Source: Lachnospiraceae bacterium UBA1759
Lineage (GTDB): Bacteria; Bacillota; Clostridia; Lachnospirales; Lachnospiraceae
Direction: 5' to 3'
DNA length: 64,000 bases
NCBI GenBank assembly: GCA_002315555.1
Contig: DCHF01000049.1
Coordinates: 17,199 to 81,198 of the forward strand
Below the pieces are notes generated by a model. It was not told the origin of the DNA and searched no databases. It was given only the letters and a program-made list of their open reading frames with translations. Of the stretch, positions 1 to 8,263 are shown piece by piece. A program made the translations under genes and the position numbers. Every line of letters starts with the position of its first letter. The first letter of the stretch is position 1.

Positions 1-593
1 ACGAATCCCGCTTCACGGTCCGCCTGGCGGAAAACGGCCCGTTCCGTGTTTACGATCCGTGGAGAAACAAGCTTTATATGCCGAAGCAGAACGGTTCTTA
101 TGTCGATGTTCTTCTTCCGCCGTCCGGTGCGCTGTTCCTTGTGGAATGTGACTGTGCGGATGTACCGGCCTTCGATTACGGAGAAGCCGGCCGGGAAGTA
201 ACGCTCACGGATCTGAAGGTCTCCGTTTGTGAGGCAAAGGGCGATTTTGATGAGATCGACATGATGATCGGCGAGGATCTGACCAAGCGACCGGGTTTCC
301 GTACCTTTGGCGGTGTGATCCGTTATGAAGGAAGCATCGAGCTTACGGGCGAAGAAAAGCTGCTGAAGTTGAATGAGGTCGGTGAAGCTGCCAAGCTTAC
401 ACTGAACGGTAAGGACCTTGGCTATGCGGTCGGAAAGCCGTTTGCCTTTGAGGTCGGCGACGCTGTTCGTAATGGCGCGAATGAGATCGTGATCGATGTT
501 ATGAATAACCTGGGCTACCGCGAGCGGGACCGTTTCTCAACGTACCTGCCGCTTCCGAAGTCCGGACTTATGGGACCGGTCACAGTCTTATAA
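1..593 (+). CDS. Glycoside hydrolase, C-terminal fragment (5' end outside window)
   Basis: The reading frame is open from the first bases and stops with TAA at 591-593, so about 197 C-terminal residues are visible. The last 100 residues resemble the galactose-binding-like sugar-binding fold that closes many large GH2-like and rhamnosidase-like (GH106) enzymes: an LTLNGKDLGY core, a GANEIVIDVMN strand and a closing SGLMGPVTVL. No catalytic residues are visible, so the GH family and substrate cannot be named. The next gene (SulP) starts 18 bp downstream, so the two may share a transcript, but their functions look unrelated. An internal ATG at 78 is not the start, because the same protein continues upstream of it. 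Confidence 0.75.
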   Translation, partial: ESRFTVRLAENGPFRVYDPWRNKLYMPKQNGSYVDVLLPPSGALFLVECDCADVPAFDYGEAGREVTLTDLKVSVCEAKGDFDEIDMMIGEDLTKRPGFRTFGGVIRYEGSIELTGEEKLLKLNEVGEAAKLTLNGKDLGYAVGKPFAFEVGDAVRNGANEIVIDVMNNLGYRERDRFSTYLPLPKSGLMGPVTVL

Positions 594-611
594 TACAAAG
601 AAGAGGGAATT

Positions 612-2270
612 ATGAAAAAAGACAAATTGAAACCGATGCTGTTCTCGGTAATGAAGAGTTACACGAAGGAGCAGCTTGTTAAGGATGTGGTCGCCGGTAT
701 CATCGTTGCGATCATCGCACTTCCGCTTTCGATCGCACTGGCGCTTGCGTCCGGTGTGGGCCCGGAAGAGGGTATCTACACGGCGATCATTGCCGGATTC
801 ATCATTTCGTTCCTGGGCGGCAGCCGCGTGCAGATCGCAGGTCCGACCGCCGCGTTCGCGACGATCGTTGCGGGCATTGTGGCGCAGAACGGTATGGACG
901 GACTGATCCTGGCAACCATTATGGCCGGTATCATCCTGATCCTGATGGGCGTGTTCCGTCTGGGCAGCCTGATCAAATTCATTCCGTATACAATCACGAC
1001 CGGTTTCACGGCGGGTATTGCTGTGACGATCTTGATCGGCCAGCTGAAGGATTTCTTTGGCATCACGTTTGCACAGGGTACTGTGGCAATCGAGACCATG
1101 GATAAGATCAAGGCGCTGATCGCAAATGCGGGCACCATGAACTGGCAGGCACTTGTTGTCGGTCTGGTTTGCCTGGCGGTGCTGATCCTCTGGCCGATGA
1201 TCCCGAAGGCCGGTGAAAAGATTCCGGGCTCGCTGATTGCGGTATTTGTGGGTATTGCCATGGTGAAGCTGATCGGCATGAAGGTCAATACCATCGGCGA
1301 TCTGTACACCATCAGCAACAAGCTTCCGAGCTTCCGCCTGCCGGAGTTTACCTTTGCCAAGCTTCGCAGCGTTGCGGGCGACGGCTTTACGATCGCCATT
1401 CTGGCGGCCATCGAATCGCTGCTGTCCTGTGTAGTTGCGGACGGTATGATCAACTCGCACCATCGTTCTAATCAGGAACTGATCGCGCAGGGTGTCGGTA
1501 ACATCGGATCCGCACTGTTTGGCGGCATCCCGGCCACCGGTGCCATCGCGCGTACCGCGGCCAACATCAAGAATGGCGGACGCACGCCCATCGCCGGTAT
1601 GGTCCATGCCATCGTCCTGGTGCTGGTCCTCCTGATCCTGATGCCGTACGCGGCACTGATCCCGATGCCGACCATCGCAGCGATCCTGTTCATGGTCGCA
1701 TACAATATGTGCGGCTGGCGTACCTTTGTGCATCTTTGCAAGACTTCGCCGAAGAGTGATATTCTTGTTCTTGTTGTCACTTTTGTGCTGACCGTTGTCT
1801 TTGACCTTGTCATTGCGATCGCTGTCGGCATGATCCTGGCATGTGTTCTTCTGATGAAGCGCATGGCCGATGAAGCTTCCGTTGACGGCTGGACCTATGA
1901 TGACCCTGAAAACGATCCGGACTCCATCGAACTCCGCCGGGTTCCGAAGCAGATCCGTGTTTATGAGATCAGCGGCCCGATGTTCTTCGGCGCAGCCGAT
2001 CTGATCACCGGAATCTATCTGAAGGACTTCACCAAGGTGCTGGTCATCCGTATGCGTGCGGTACCGGCCATCGACGCAACGGCGCTGCATTCTCTGGAAA
2101 GCCTGTACGAAAAGTGCAAGGCAAACAATGTGCAGATGGTATTCTCTCATGTAAATGAACAGCCGATGCGCACCATGCAGAAGGCCGGCTTTATCGAGAA
2201 GGTCGGTGCGGAGAACTTCCTGCCGCATATCGACGCCGCGCTGAAGAGAGCGGAGGAGATCGAGGCATAA
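612..2270 (+). CDS. SulP-family inorganic anion transporter with STAS domain
   Basis: A 552-residue inner-membrane transporter of the SulP (SLC26) family, which moves sulfate, bicarbonate or similar anions. The N-terminal 420 residues are hydrophobic helices carrying the family block LPLSIALALASGVGPEEG (about 36-53) and a nearby AGPTAAFATIVAGI stretch. The C-terminal part (about 445-552) is a cytoplasmic STAS domain (IRVYEISGPMFFGAADLI). Length is normal for the family. GAGGGA lies just before the ATG. A strong hairpin terminator follows. The anion cannot be read from sequence; bicarbonate or sulfate are the usual choices. Confidence 0.9.
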   Translation: MKKDKLKPMLFSVMKSYTKEQLVKDVVAGIIVAIIALPLSIALALASGVGPEEGIYTAIIAGFIISFLGGSRVQIAGPTAAFATIVAGIVAQNGMDGLILATIMAGIILILMGVFRLGSLIKFIPYTITTGFTAGIAVTILIGQLKDFFGITFAQGTVAIETMDKIKALIANAGTMNWQALVVGLVCLAVLILWPMIPKAGEKIPGSLIAVFVGIAMVKLIGMKVNTIGDLYTISNKLPSFRLPEFTFAKLRSVAGDGFTIAILAAIESLLSCVVADGMINSHHRSNQELIAQGVGNIGSALFGGIPATGAIARTAANIKNGGRTPIAGMVHAIVLVLVLLILMPYAALIPMPTIAAILFMVAYNMCGWRTFVHLCKTSPKSDILVLVVTFVLTVVFDLVIAIAVGMILACVLLMKRMADEASVDGWTYDDPENDPDSIELRRVPKQIRVYEISGPMFFGAADLITGIYLKDFTKVLVIRMRAVPAIDATALHSLESLYEKCKANNVQMVFSHVNEQPMRTMQKAGFIEKVGAENFLPHIDAALKRAEEIEA

Positions 2271-2288
2271 AGCCTTGGAATAAAAAAT

Positions 2289-2319
2289 TGCCGGACGGTG
2301 ACCCGTCCGGCAGTTTTTT
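2289..2319. terminator. Bidirectional intrinsic terminator between SulP and TetR genes
   Basis: Perfect 10-bp stem (TGCCGGACGG / CCGTCCGGCA) with loop TGAC, followed by six T on the plus strand and preceded by an A run. It can stop SulP transcription rightward and TetR transcription leftward. Confidence 0.9.
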
Positions 2320-2331
2320 ACGTTTAGTATT

Positions 2332-2850
2332 TTATTTTGTAATCATCAGCTTTACATACCGGGTGATCTCTTCGGATATTTCTTCCGGCGTACGTTCCGG
2401 TTCGTTCATCAGCCAGAAACGAAGGTAGGAAGCACATCCGCCGCTGACATACATCAGCATGCGAACCTGTTTCGGAGTCAGCGTGCTGACACTACAGAAG
2501 AAGTTCTCCATAACCTCAAGGAGCGGAGAAATGTCATTGATCAGGTCACGGGTCAGGGCTTCATCGCTCAGGAAAAGCTTGCAGCCGTGAAGGACGGTCG
2601 GGTACGGATCCACGTCCGAATTCGCAATACGGTCATTGGTGATGCGCGTCAGCAGGTCCTTCATCAGAAGATTCAGAGATTCCTGTACAATATCACGCGG
2701 AGTGGTATAATACTTGTAAAAAGTCGTGCGATTTACATCTGCTAACGCGCAGAGTTCACAGACTGTAATTTTGTCGATCGGTTTGCGTCCTGCCAGAGTT
2801 GAAAGTGCCGCAGTCAGGCGGGCTTTGGTTTTGATAATTCTTGCGTCCAT
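2332..2850 (-). CDS. TetR/AcrR-family transcriptional regulator
   Basis: A 172-residue DNA-binding regulator. The N-terminal TetR helix-turn-helix is clear at about 25-50 (ITVCELCALADVNRTTFYKYY), and the C-terminal half is a variable helical ligand or dimer domain. The start is the ATG at 2850, preceded by GGAGGG; an in-frame start at 2898 would lie inside the upstream M24 gene and add unrelated residues. It starts 26 bp after the M24 peptidase stop, so the two are probably co-transcribed leftward. A palindromic operator candidate sits upstream of that operon at 4041-4066 and may be its target; this is inference. Confidence 0.88.
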   Translation of the reverse strand: MDARIIKTKARLTAALSTLAGRKPIDKITVCELCALADVNRTTFYKYYTTPRDIVQESLNLLMKDLLTRITNDRIANSDVDPYPTVLHGCKLFLSDEALTRDLINDISPLLEVMENFFCSVSTLTPKQVRMLMYVSGGCASYLRFWLMNEPERTPEEISEEITRYVKLMITK

Positions 2851-2876
2851 AGTTGGTCCCTCCGTGTGGTACAAGC

Positions 2877-3950
2877 TCATTCCCCAATGATGCTCCATTT
2901 TTTGTCTACGTGGTTTAGTATTTCACAACCCCCTTCGGTTACAAGGACCAGGTCCTCAACGCGTACCCCGAATCTTCCGGTCAGGTAAATGCCTGGCTCG
3001 ATGGAGAAGATCATGCCGGGTTTGGCAACGATCGTACTGACTGAGCTGACATCGCCTTTTTCGTGGTCCGCCTGGCCGATGAAATGACCCAGACGATGCG
3101 TGAAATTAGGCCCATAGCCATTTTCGGTGATCAGATCGCGCGCCGCCGCGTCGATGTCCTTTAAGACAACGCCCGGCTTGATCAGGCTTTCCGCCCGTTC
3201 ATTGGCTTCGCGTACCAGATCATGGATCCTGGCATATTCGGGATCGACACTTTTGTAGAACCACGTACGGGTCATGTCTGAACAGTAGCGGTTCTTTTTG
3301 CAGCCCATATCGATGAGTACGCACATACCGTCCGTGAGTACGGTATCGTCGGGCTCATGGTGCGGGTCTGCCGCATTTGCGCCAAAAGAGACGATCGTCG
3401 TAAAGCTGTTCCCCTCACAGCCTTCTTTCAAATATTCGGCGTCGATGTACGCGGCCACTTCCTTTTCGGTCATGCCGCCTTTCACATACGCCTTTGCGCG
3501 TTCGATGACCCGGTCGTTGATGAGGGATGCCTCCTTCATCAGTGCGATCTCCTCCGCGTCCTTCTGAGCGCGGCAGTCATCAACACAATCGGATGCGAGC
3601 ACCGGAGTCATTTCCGGGCAGGCCTCCATGAGCGGGATCAGAAATCCTGCGGTCCAGGCTTTATCGATGCCAAGCTGTGCGTTGCCATCGATGACACCCG
3701 CAATCAGGCCGATCTGATCATCGGTATCGGAAAACCAGATCTCTTCACAGGAAGATTCCGGTACATTGTAAAGATTGTTTAAAAAGAGTACTTTGCGTCC
3801 GGCATCATTAATATACAGAGCAAAGAGACGTTCGTAGGGCTCCACGCTGACACCGGTCAGATACCAGACGCTCATGGGATCCGTAATGATCATCTGAGAC
3901 AGACCCTTATCTTTCATGGCCCGGATAACACGCGTGATGCGACTTGTCAT
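2877..3950 (-). CDS. M24-family metallopeptidase (Xaa-Pro aminopeptidase/prolidase-like)
   Basis: A 357-residue cytoplasmic enzyme with a creatinase-like N-terminal domain and a pita-bread M24 catalytic domain. All five metal ligands are present in order: Asp in VLIDMGC, Asp in CSDMTRT, His in HRLGHFIG, Glu in SIEPGIYL and Glu in VRVEDLVL. Members hydrolyse X-Pro peptide bonds, usually with two Mn or Co ions. The start is the ATG at 3950 behind GGAGGAC; the longer in-frame start at 4004 is rejected. It heads an operon with the TetR gene and faces the MFS gene at 4142 across a 190-bp regulatory gap. Peptide substrate and link to the regulator are unknown. Confidence 0.88.
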   Translation of the reverse strand: MTSRITRVIRAMKDKGLSQMIITDPMSVWYLTGVSVEPYERLFALYINDAGRKVLFLNNLYNVPESSCEEIWFSDTDDQIGLIAGVIDGNAQLGIDKAWTAGFLIPLMEACPEMTPVLASDCVDDCRAQKDAEEIALMKEASLINDRVIERAKAYVKGGMTEKEVAAYIDAEYLKEGCEGNSFTTIVSFGANAADPHHEPDDTVLTDGMCVLIDMGCKKNRYCSDMTRTWFYKSVDPEYARIHDLVREANERAESLIKPGVVLKDIDAAARDLITENGYGPNFTHRLGHFIGQADHEKGDVSSVSTIVAKPGMIFSIEPGIYLTGRFGVRVEDLVLVTEGGCEILNHVDKKWSIIGE

Positions 3951-4011
3951 TTTTTGTCCTCCAAAGCTGCTTTTTAACACTATTCTGACATAGTTTGTCA
4001 ACATTTGTTTA

Positions 4012-4039
4012 ATTATACACCTCTATGAAAAAATGTAAA
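4012..4039 (-). promoter_or_regulatory. Sigma-A promoter of the M24-TetR operon
   Basis: On the minus strand, TTTACA (4039-4034), 16-bp spacer, then TATAAT (4017-4012). This is the best match to the consensus in the divergent gap. A second, weaker TTGACA occurs closer to the gene. Confidence 0.75.
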
Positions 4040-4040
4040 C

Positions 4041-4066
4041 TTATTTGTTTAATAATAAACAAATAA
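4041..4066. promoter_or_regulatory. Palindromic operator candidate in divergent M24/MFS gap
   Basis: A perfect inverted repeat with 11-bp arms (TTATTTGTTTA / TAAACAAATAA) and a 4-bp centre. The sequence ATTTGTTTAAT within it (4043-4053) is repeated exactly at 4003-4013, 40 bp away and overlapping the minus-strand -10. The layout suits a repressor covering the leftward promoter. Another hairpin (CGCTGAAA 4089-4096 with TTTCAGCG 4115-4122) lies nearer the MFS gene. Assignment to the TetR protein is inference. Confidence 0.55.
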
Positions 4067-4141
4067 AACGAAATTGTAATTATATTGACGCTGAAAAGCG
4101 CATAAACATTAGACTTTCAGCGTTATTAAAGGGAGACGACG

Positions 4142-5302
4142 ATGGAAACACTGCTTTATTCAACCCTTCATATGCTCGTGGACGGGCTTTGTGCATTCTC
4201 GATGTATGCCTTTTTTAAAGGGAATGAACACTGGTATTTGTTCGTTTTAATGTACAATTTTTGCGCATTTGCTCTTCAACTCGTTTTCGGCGCGTTAATG
4301 GATCTTCTGCAGAAGCTGCAGGAGGCCGGAAACTTGAAAAAGGCTGAAAATGCGGATCTTCCGGTAGTTTGCGCGGGGCTGGGACTTTTGTTTACGTTAG
4401 CAGGCGCGTTCATACATCCGGTCGTTCTCGGTATCGGTAACGCGCTGTTCCATGTGGGCGGCGGCATCGGGGTGATCCGTGAGGACAGGCTGAAGCGGCT
4501 GAAAGGTCAGGCGCTCGGCATATTTGTTGCGCCCGGCGCGCTCGGACTCTATCTGGGAGGCTATTTCGCGGGGAAATTGACCGTCGCATCCGCACGCGGG
4601 ATCGTCTTTATTTTTGCGGCCTTATTTGTGGCCTTTTACGCGCCCTTTGTTATAGGCGATAAGAAACCCCGCAAACGCTCGGAAAAGGCGGAAATGCACG
4701 AAAAAACGCTTTCAGAACGCGAAAGGAACGAGCCCGCTGTGCTCATTGTTGCGGCGATTGCGCTCGCGTTCATTGTGGTGGTCCTGCGCTCGTACGCAGG
4801 CACCTCGATCTCGTTCAGCTGGAAGACCGGTCTCGTTTACGGCCTGGCATGCACCCTCGCGGTCGTTCTCGGAAAAATGGCCGGCGGTATTCTTTCTGCG
4901 CGCGTCGGCACGGAGGTCACGATCGTTTCCTCCCTGGTCCTGGCCACCTATTCCTACGCCCATTCGACCACACCGTTTTTCGGTATCATGGCGCTGTTTT
5001 TCTTTAACATGACGATGCCCGTTACACTCTACATGGTCGTCCGCCGCCTCCGGGATTACCCGGGCTTCTCCTTCGGCCTCCTGACGCTTGCTCTGTTCCT
5101 CGGTTTCCTGCCCTCCTACTTCGGCATGACCTCGCGATTTACCGGGAGCGTCCGAGGTGCGGCCGTCAGCATCGCCTCGCTGATCCTTCTTTTACTTGCA
5201 GTCTTCCTGTTGAAATACGCAAGGATCCTTTCGCAGCCGCAAAAGCCCGCAAAGAAAAAAGAAGTGCCGGAAAAGGAAACAGAGCAGGAGGATGAGGAAT
5301 GA
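4142..5302 (+). CDS. MFS-like polytopic membrane protein
   Basis: A 386-residue integral membrane protein with roughly 10-12 hydrophobic helices. The start METLLYSTLHMLVDGLCAFS and the helix spacing resemble major facilitator transporters, but no substrate signature is recognised. The tail after about residue 365 is charged and Lys/Glu-rich. GGGAGA precedes the ATG. The stop overlaps the next gene by 4 nt (ATGA), implying translational coupling with a second membrane protein. The divergent TetR operon next door suggests regulated export or uptake, which is inference. Confidence 0.7.
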   Translation: METLLYSTLHMLVDGLCAFSMYAFFKGNEHWYLFVLMYNFCAFALQLVFGALMDLLQKLQEAGNLKKAENADLPVVCAGLGLLFTLAGAFIHPVVLGIGNALFHVGGGIGVIREDRLKRLKGQALGIFVAPGALGLYLGGYFAGKLTVASARGIVFIFAALFVAFYAPFVIGDKKPRKRSEKAEMHEKTLSERERNEPAVLIVAAIALAFIVVVLRSYAGTSISFSWKTGLVYGLACTLAVVLGKMAGGILSARVGTEVTIVSSLVLATYSYAHSTTPFFGIMALFFFNMTMPVTLYMVVRRLRDYPGFSFGLLTLALFLGFLPSYFGMTSRFTGSVRGAAVSIASLILLLLAVFLLKYARILSQPQKPAKKKEVPEKETEQEDEE

Positions 5303-5664
5303 CCGCGTATCTTCTTGAGACCTTCGGCATATCGCTCGGGCTGACGCTGCTCATCGAGGTCCCGCTGGCGCTCCTTTTCGGTGTGCGGAAAGAGGGACTT
5401 TTTGTGGTGTTCCTGGTCAATGTCTTTACGAACCCCGCGGTCAATCTGATCTACCTTCTTCTCCGGAGCCTGTGCGGCGCACCGGCCTTTCCGACCCAGC
5501 TCCTTCTGGAAATTCCGGTCGTGCTCTCGGAATGGCTGATCTATCGCGCCTTTATGAAGCACGCGGATATGTTCCGGCGTCCGTTTTTAATGGCGTTCGT
5601 ACTGAACGCGGTATCATACGGAACCGGGCTTCTGATAACACTTTTTATAAAAATGTTGTCCTGA
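5299..5664 (+). CDS. Small integral membrane protein coupled to the MFS-like gene
   Basis: A 121-residue protein with about four hydrophobic segments (around 8-30, 32-52, 62-84 and 95-118) and few charges. It begins inside the upstream stop codon (ATGA overlap), with GAGGATGAGG as ribosome binding site, so it is almost certainly made together with the MFS-like protein and could be a partner subunit. I do not recognise a family. There is no clear terminator after it; 190 bp separate it from the isomerase gene. Confidence 0.65.
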   Translation: MTAYLLETFGISLGLTLLIEVPLALLFGVRKEGLFVVFLVNVFTNPAVNLIYLLLRSLCGAPAFPTQLLLEIPVVLSEWLIYRAFMKHADMFRRPFLMAFVLNAVSYGTGLLITLFIKMLS

Positions 5665-5740
5665 TCCGCGATGAACGGACAATAAGCGGAAATCAACAAA
5701 ACATCCCTTTTTTTACCCCGTAAATTCCTGATATTTTGTG

Positions 5741-5768
5741 ATGACAAAATCATAAATGGTGTTATATT
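5741..5768 (+). promoter_or_regulatory. Promoter of the isomerase-kinase operon
   Basis: ATGACA (5741-5746), 16-bp spacer, TATATT (5763-5768) with an extended -10 TG at 5760-5761. The leader to the start codon is about 80 nt. Confidence 0.6.
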
Positions 5769-5855
5769 AGTGATAGTGCGCAGTGAAGAACTGCATCATC
5801 GGACATACATGGAAAGGGATTCCATGAATATAAATGGCCCGTGAAGGAGGACATT

Positions 5856-7265
5856 ATGTTAAGCTATGAAGTAAAGATCGGTCTGGTACCGGTTCGCCGC
5901 GGCAACATGAGACCCGCTTCCCTTGAGAAGCCGGCTGTTCTGAGAACTTTCAACTTCTGGTCTGCGGATCAGAGAGCCTATGAGTGCCTGGCGTATCTTA
6001 AGAAGAATTTTGAAGGCAAGCATGTTTCCTTCGTTGATCTCGAAGGCATTAATGAAGAAGGCGTTCTGTATGACGAAGCGGATTGCCCTGCTGTAATCGA
6101 TCGCATGAAGGCGGCCGATGTAGACGCGATCTTCCTGATCAACGTAAACTTCGGTAACGAAGAAGCCGCAGGCTTCGTAGCACGCGGTGTCGGCAAGCCG
6201 GTCCTGTTATGGGGCCCGATCGACGATTCCTTCGAGAACGGCGTTCGTCTGACCGACTCTCAGTGCGGTCTGTTCGGTATGAGCCGTATGCTTCAGCGTC
6301 TGAACATCCCGTTCACCTACATCAAGAACTGCTACATCGAAGATGAAGCATTCACCAAGGGCTTCATGGATTTCGTATCCGTTGCCTGCATGGTCAAGAA
6401 CTTCACCAACCTTCGCGTTGCTCAGGTCGGCATGCGTCCGAAGTCTTTCTGCTCCGTTATTGTTAACGAAGGCGAATTGATGCAGAAGCTCGGCATCCAG
6501 ACCATTCCGGTCAACCTCATCAACTTCAAGATGATGTTCGAAAGCAACCTCGAGAACCGCAAGGAAGAGCGGGCAAAGATCGCGGAAGAGTTTACCACCA
6601 AGTTCGATCTGGACGAGGTTTCTCTGGCGCATGTCGACAAACTGGCTTGCTTCGTTATGACCTATGAAGACATTATGGAGAAGTACAATGTTTCCGCAGC
6701 TTCCGGCGAGTGCTGGACCGCGATGAATCAGCTCGTTGGCTGCATGCCGTGCGGTACCTACAGCATCCTGGCTGACAGAGGCGGCATCGTGGGCTGCGAA
6801 AGCGATATGCACGCAACCATTACCCAGGTCCTGTTAAAGTCCGCAACTCTCGGCGAAGACCTTCCGTTCCTCGGTGAGTTCACCACCCGTCATCCGTCTA
6901 ACCCGAACGCAGAGCTGATGTGGCACTGCGGACCGTTCGCATGGACGCTTCATAAGGATGATCAGCCCACGCAGATCGTAAACGACCGTGCATACCTGCA
7001 TGTAAAAGACGGTCACTACACCCTGGCTCGTATGGATCAGGACAACGGTGACTACAAGATCCTGGTCGGTGAGTTCGATGCAGTTGACGGCCCGTACACC
7101 ACCGGTACCTACATCTGGGGCGAATTCGACGATCTGGATGCCTGGGAAAGAAAGCTTATCGAAGGTCCGTACATCCATCATATGTCTGAGATCGCAGGCG
7201 CATACAAGGACGTATTCAAGGAATTCTGTAAGTATGTTCCGAACCTGTCTTTCGATACGGTTTGA
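5856..7265 (+). CDS. L-fucose/L-arabinose isomerase-like protein
   Basis: A 469-residue cytoplasmic protein of the FucI/AraA-like fold (COG2407 type). Expected metal/catalytic positions are visible: Glu in GECWTAMN (about 284), Glu and Asp in GCESDMHATI (about 315 and 317) and His in WHCGPF (about 356). Such enzymes interconvert aldoses and ketoses using Mn. The ATG at 5856 is chosen because GGAGG ends 6 nt before it; a GTG at 5841 would overlap that site. The PfkB kinase follows after 26 bp, so the likely product is a ketose that is then phosphorylated. The sugar is not certain; this subgroup is not classical FucI, which is longer. Confidence 0.8.
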   Translation: MLSYEVKIGLVPVRRGNMRPASLEKPAVLRTFNFWSADQRAYECLAYLKKNFEGKHVSFVDLEGINEEGVLYDEADCPAVIDRMKAADVDAIFLINVNFGNEEAAGFVARGVGKPVLLWGPIDDSFENGVRLTDSQCGLFGMSRMLQRLNIPFTYIKNCYIEDEAFTKGFMDFVSVACMVKNFTNLRVAQVGMRPKSFCSVIVNEGELMQKLGIQTIPVNLINFKMMFESNLENRKEERAKIAEEFTTKFDLDEVSLAHVDKLACFVMTYEDIMEKYNVSAASGECWTAMNQLVGCMPCGTYSILADRGGIVGCESDMHATITQVLLKSATLGEDLPFLGEFTTRHPSNPNAELMWHCGPFAWTLHKDDQPTQIVNDRAYLHVKDGHYTLARMDQDNGDYKILVGEFDAVDGPYTTGTYIWGEFDDLDAWERKLIEGPYIHHMSEIAGAYKDVFKEFCKYVPNLSFDTV

Positions 7266-7291
7266 TCAAGTAATATTCGGAGGAAACTAAA

Positions 7292-8209
7292 ATGGCAGAT
7301 ATCGTAGGTATTGGCTGCGCGTGTTTTGATATTATGATGATCGTGGATGAATATCCCGTGGAAGACACGAAGTGCGGTTCCAAGGAATCCAAGACGCAGT
7401 GCGGCGGCCCGTGTGCGGTAGCATGTATCGCGGCGGCAAAGCAGGATATTCCCACCAAGTTTTACATCAAGGTCGGTGACGACGCATATGGCAACAGCCT
7501 GAAGAATTATCTGGATTCTTACGGCGTTGACACCAGTGATGTGACCATCGTTCCGGGTGGAACCACAGGTTTCTGCGTGGTCATCTCAAATCGTTCCAAC
7601 TCCAAGCGTACCTGCATCGGCGGCGGTTACAGAGGAGGCGTGGACCTGACTCTGAAGCCGGAAGACATCAACCTGGATGATCTGAAGAATGCAAAGTACC
7701 TTCATGTCGATGGCATGAACTTCGAAGCGGCGCTTTATGCAGCAAAGAAGATGCACGAGTTTGGCGGCAAGGTTTGCATGGATGCAGGCGGATACAATCC
7801 GAAGATGGATGTGCTCTTCAATGAGATCGACATCCTGATCCCGTCTGAGACCTGTACGTATCAGGCGGGCGAGAGCGATGACTTTGAGACCGCAGCGGTG
7901 AATATGTATAACAAGTTTAAGCCGGAAGTCCTGGTCTGCACGGCCGGTCCCAGAGGCGGTATCATCGTCGAGAACGGTGAAGTTTCCTGGTTCCGGGCAT
8001 TCCCGGTTGAAGCCATTGACTCCAATGGTGCCGGCGATGTATTCCACGGCGGTTTCCTTGCAGCTCTTTGCAGAGGCTTGAATTACAAGGATGCAGCAGA
8101 ATTCGCGTCCGCAACCAGCGCGATTAAGTGCACGCATTTTGGTGCTTCCGAAGGTGCTCCGCACTATGAAGATGTTGTAAAGTTCCTGAAGGAAAGAAAA
8201 GGCTGCTGA
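7292..8209 (+). CDS. PfkB-family (ribokinase-like) sugar kinase
   Basis: A 305-residue kinase. The N-terminal start MADIVGIGCACFDIMM and the C-terminal PfkB signature DSNGAGDVFHGGF (about 243-255, catalytic Asp in GAGD) are clear. The family uses ATP to phosphorylate the CH2OH of ketoses, ribose, adenosine and similar. The ribosome binding site is GGAGG. It is the last gene of a two-gene operon with the isomerase and ends at a strong terminator. FucI is normally paired with an FGGY-type kinase and FucA aldolase; a PfkB partner with no aldolase nearby suggests a different sugar or an aldolase elsewhere. Confidence 0.85.
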   Translation: MADIVGIGCACFDIMMIVDEYPVEDTKCGSKESKTQCGGPCAVACIAAAKQDIPTKFYIKVGDDAYGNSLKNYLDSYGVDTSDVTIVPGGTTGFCVVISNRSNSKRTCIGGGYRGGVDLTLKPEDINLDDLKNAKYLHVDGMNFEAALYAAKKMHEFGGKVCMDAGGYNPKMDVLFNEIDILIPSETCTYQAGESDDFETAAVNMYNKFKPEVLVCTAGPRGGIIVENGEVSWFRAFPVEAIDSNGAGDVFHGGFLAALCRGLNYKDAAEFASATSAIKCTHFGASEGAPHYEDVVKFLKERKGC

Positions 8210-8221
8210 TTGGCCTGACAT

Positions 8222-8262
8222 AAAAAAGTTCCGCCCCGGCTTCACCGGGGCGGAACTTTTTT
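8222..8262. terminator. Bidirectional terminator between kinase and LysR genes
   Basis: Stem AGTTCCGCCCCGG / CCGGGGCGGAACT with loop CTTCA, flanked by six A on the left and six T on the right. It terminates both converging genes. Confidence 0.93.
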
Positions 8263-8263
8263 A

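Noticed and set aside
588..2228. 546-codon open frame on the minus strand opposite SulP
   Set aside because: Composition rich in Arg/His/Gln/Asp with no domain, exactly antisense to a clear transporter gene; it is a shadow frame.
6207..6812. 201-codon minus-strand frame in the isomerase gene
   Set aside because: Antisense to a strongly conserved enzyme, no ribosome binding site.
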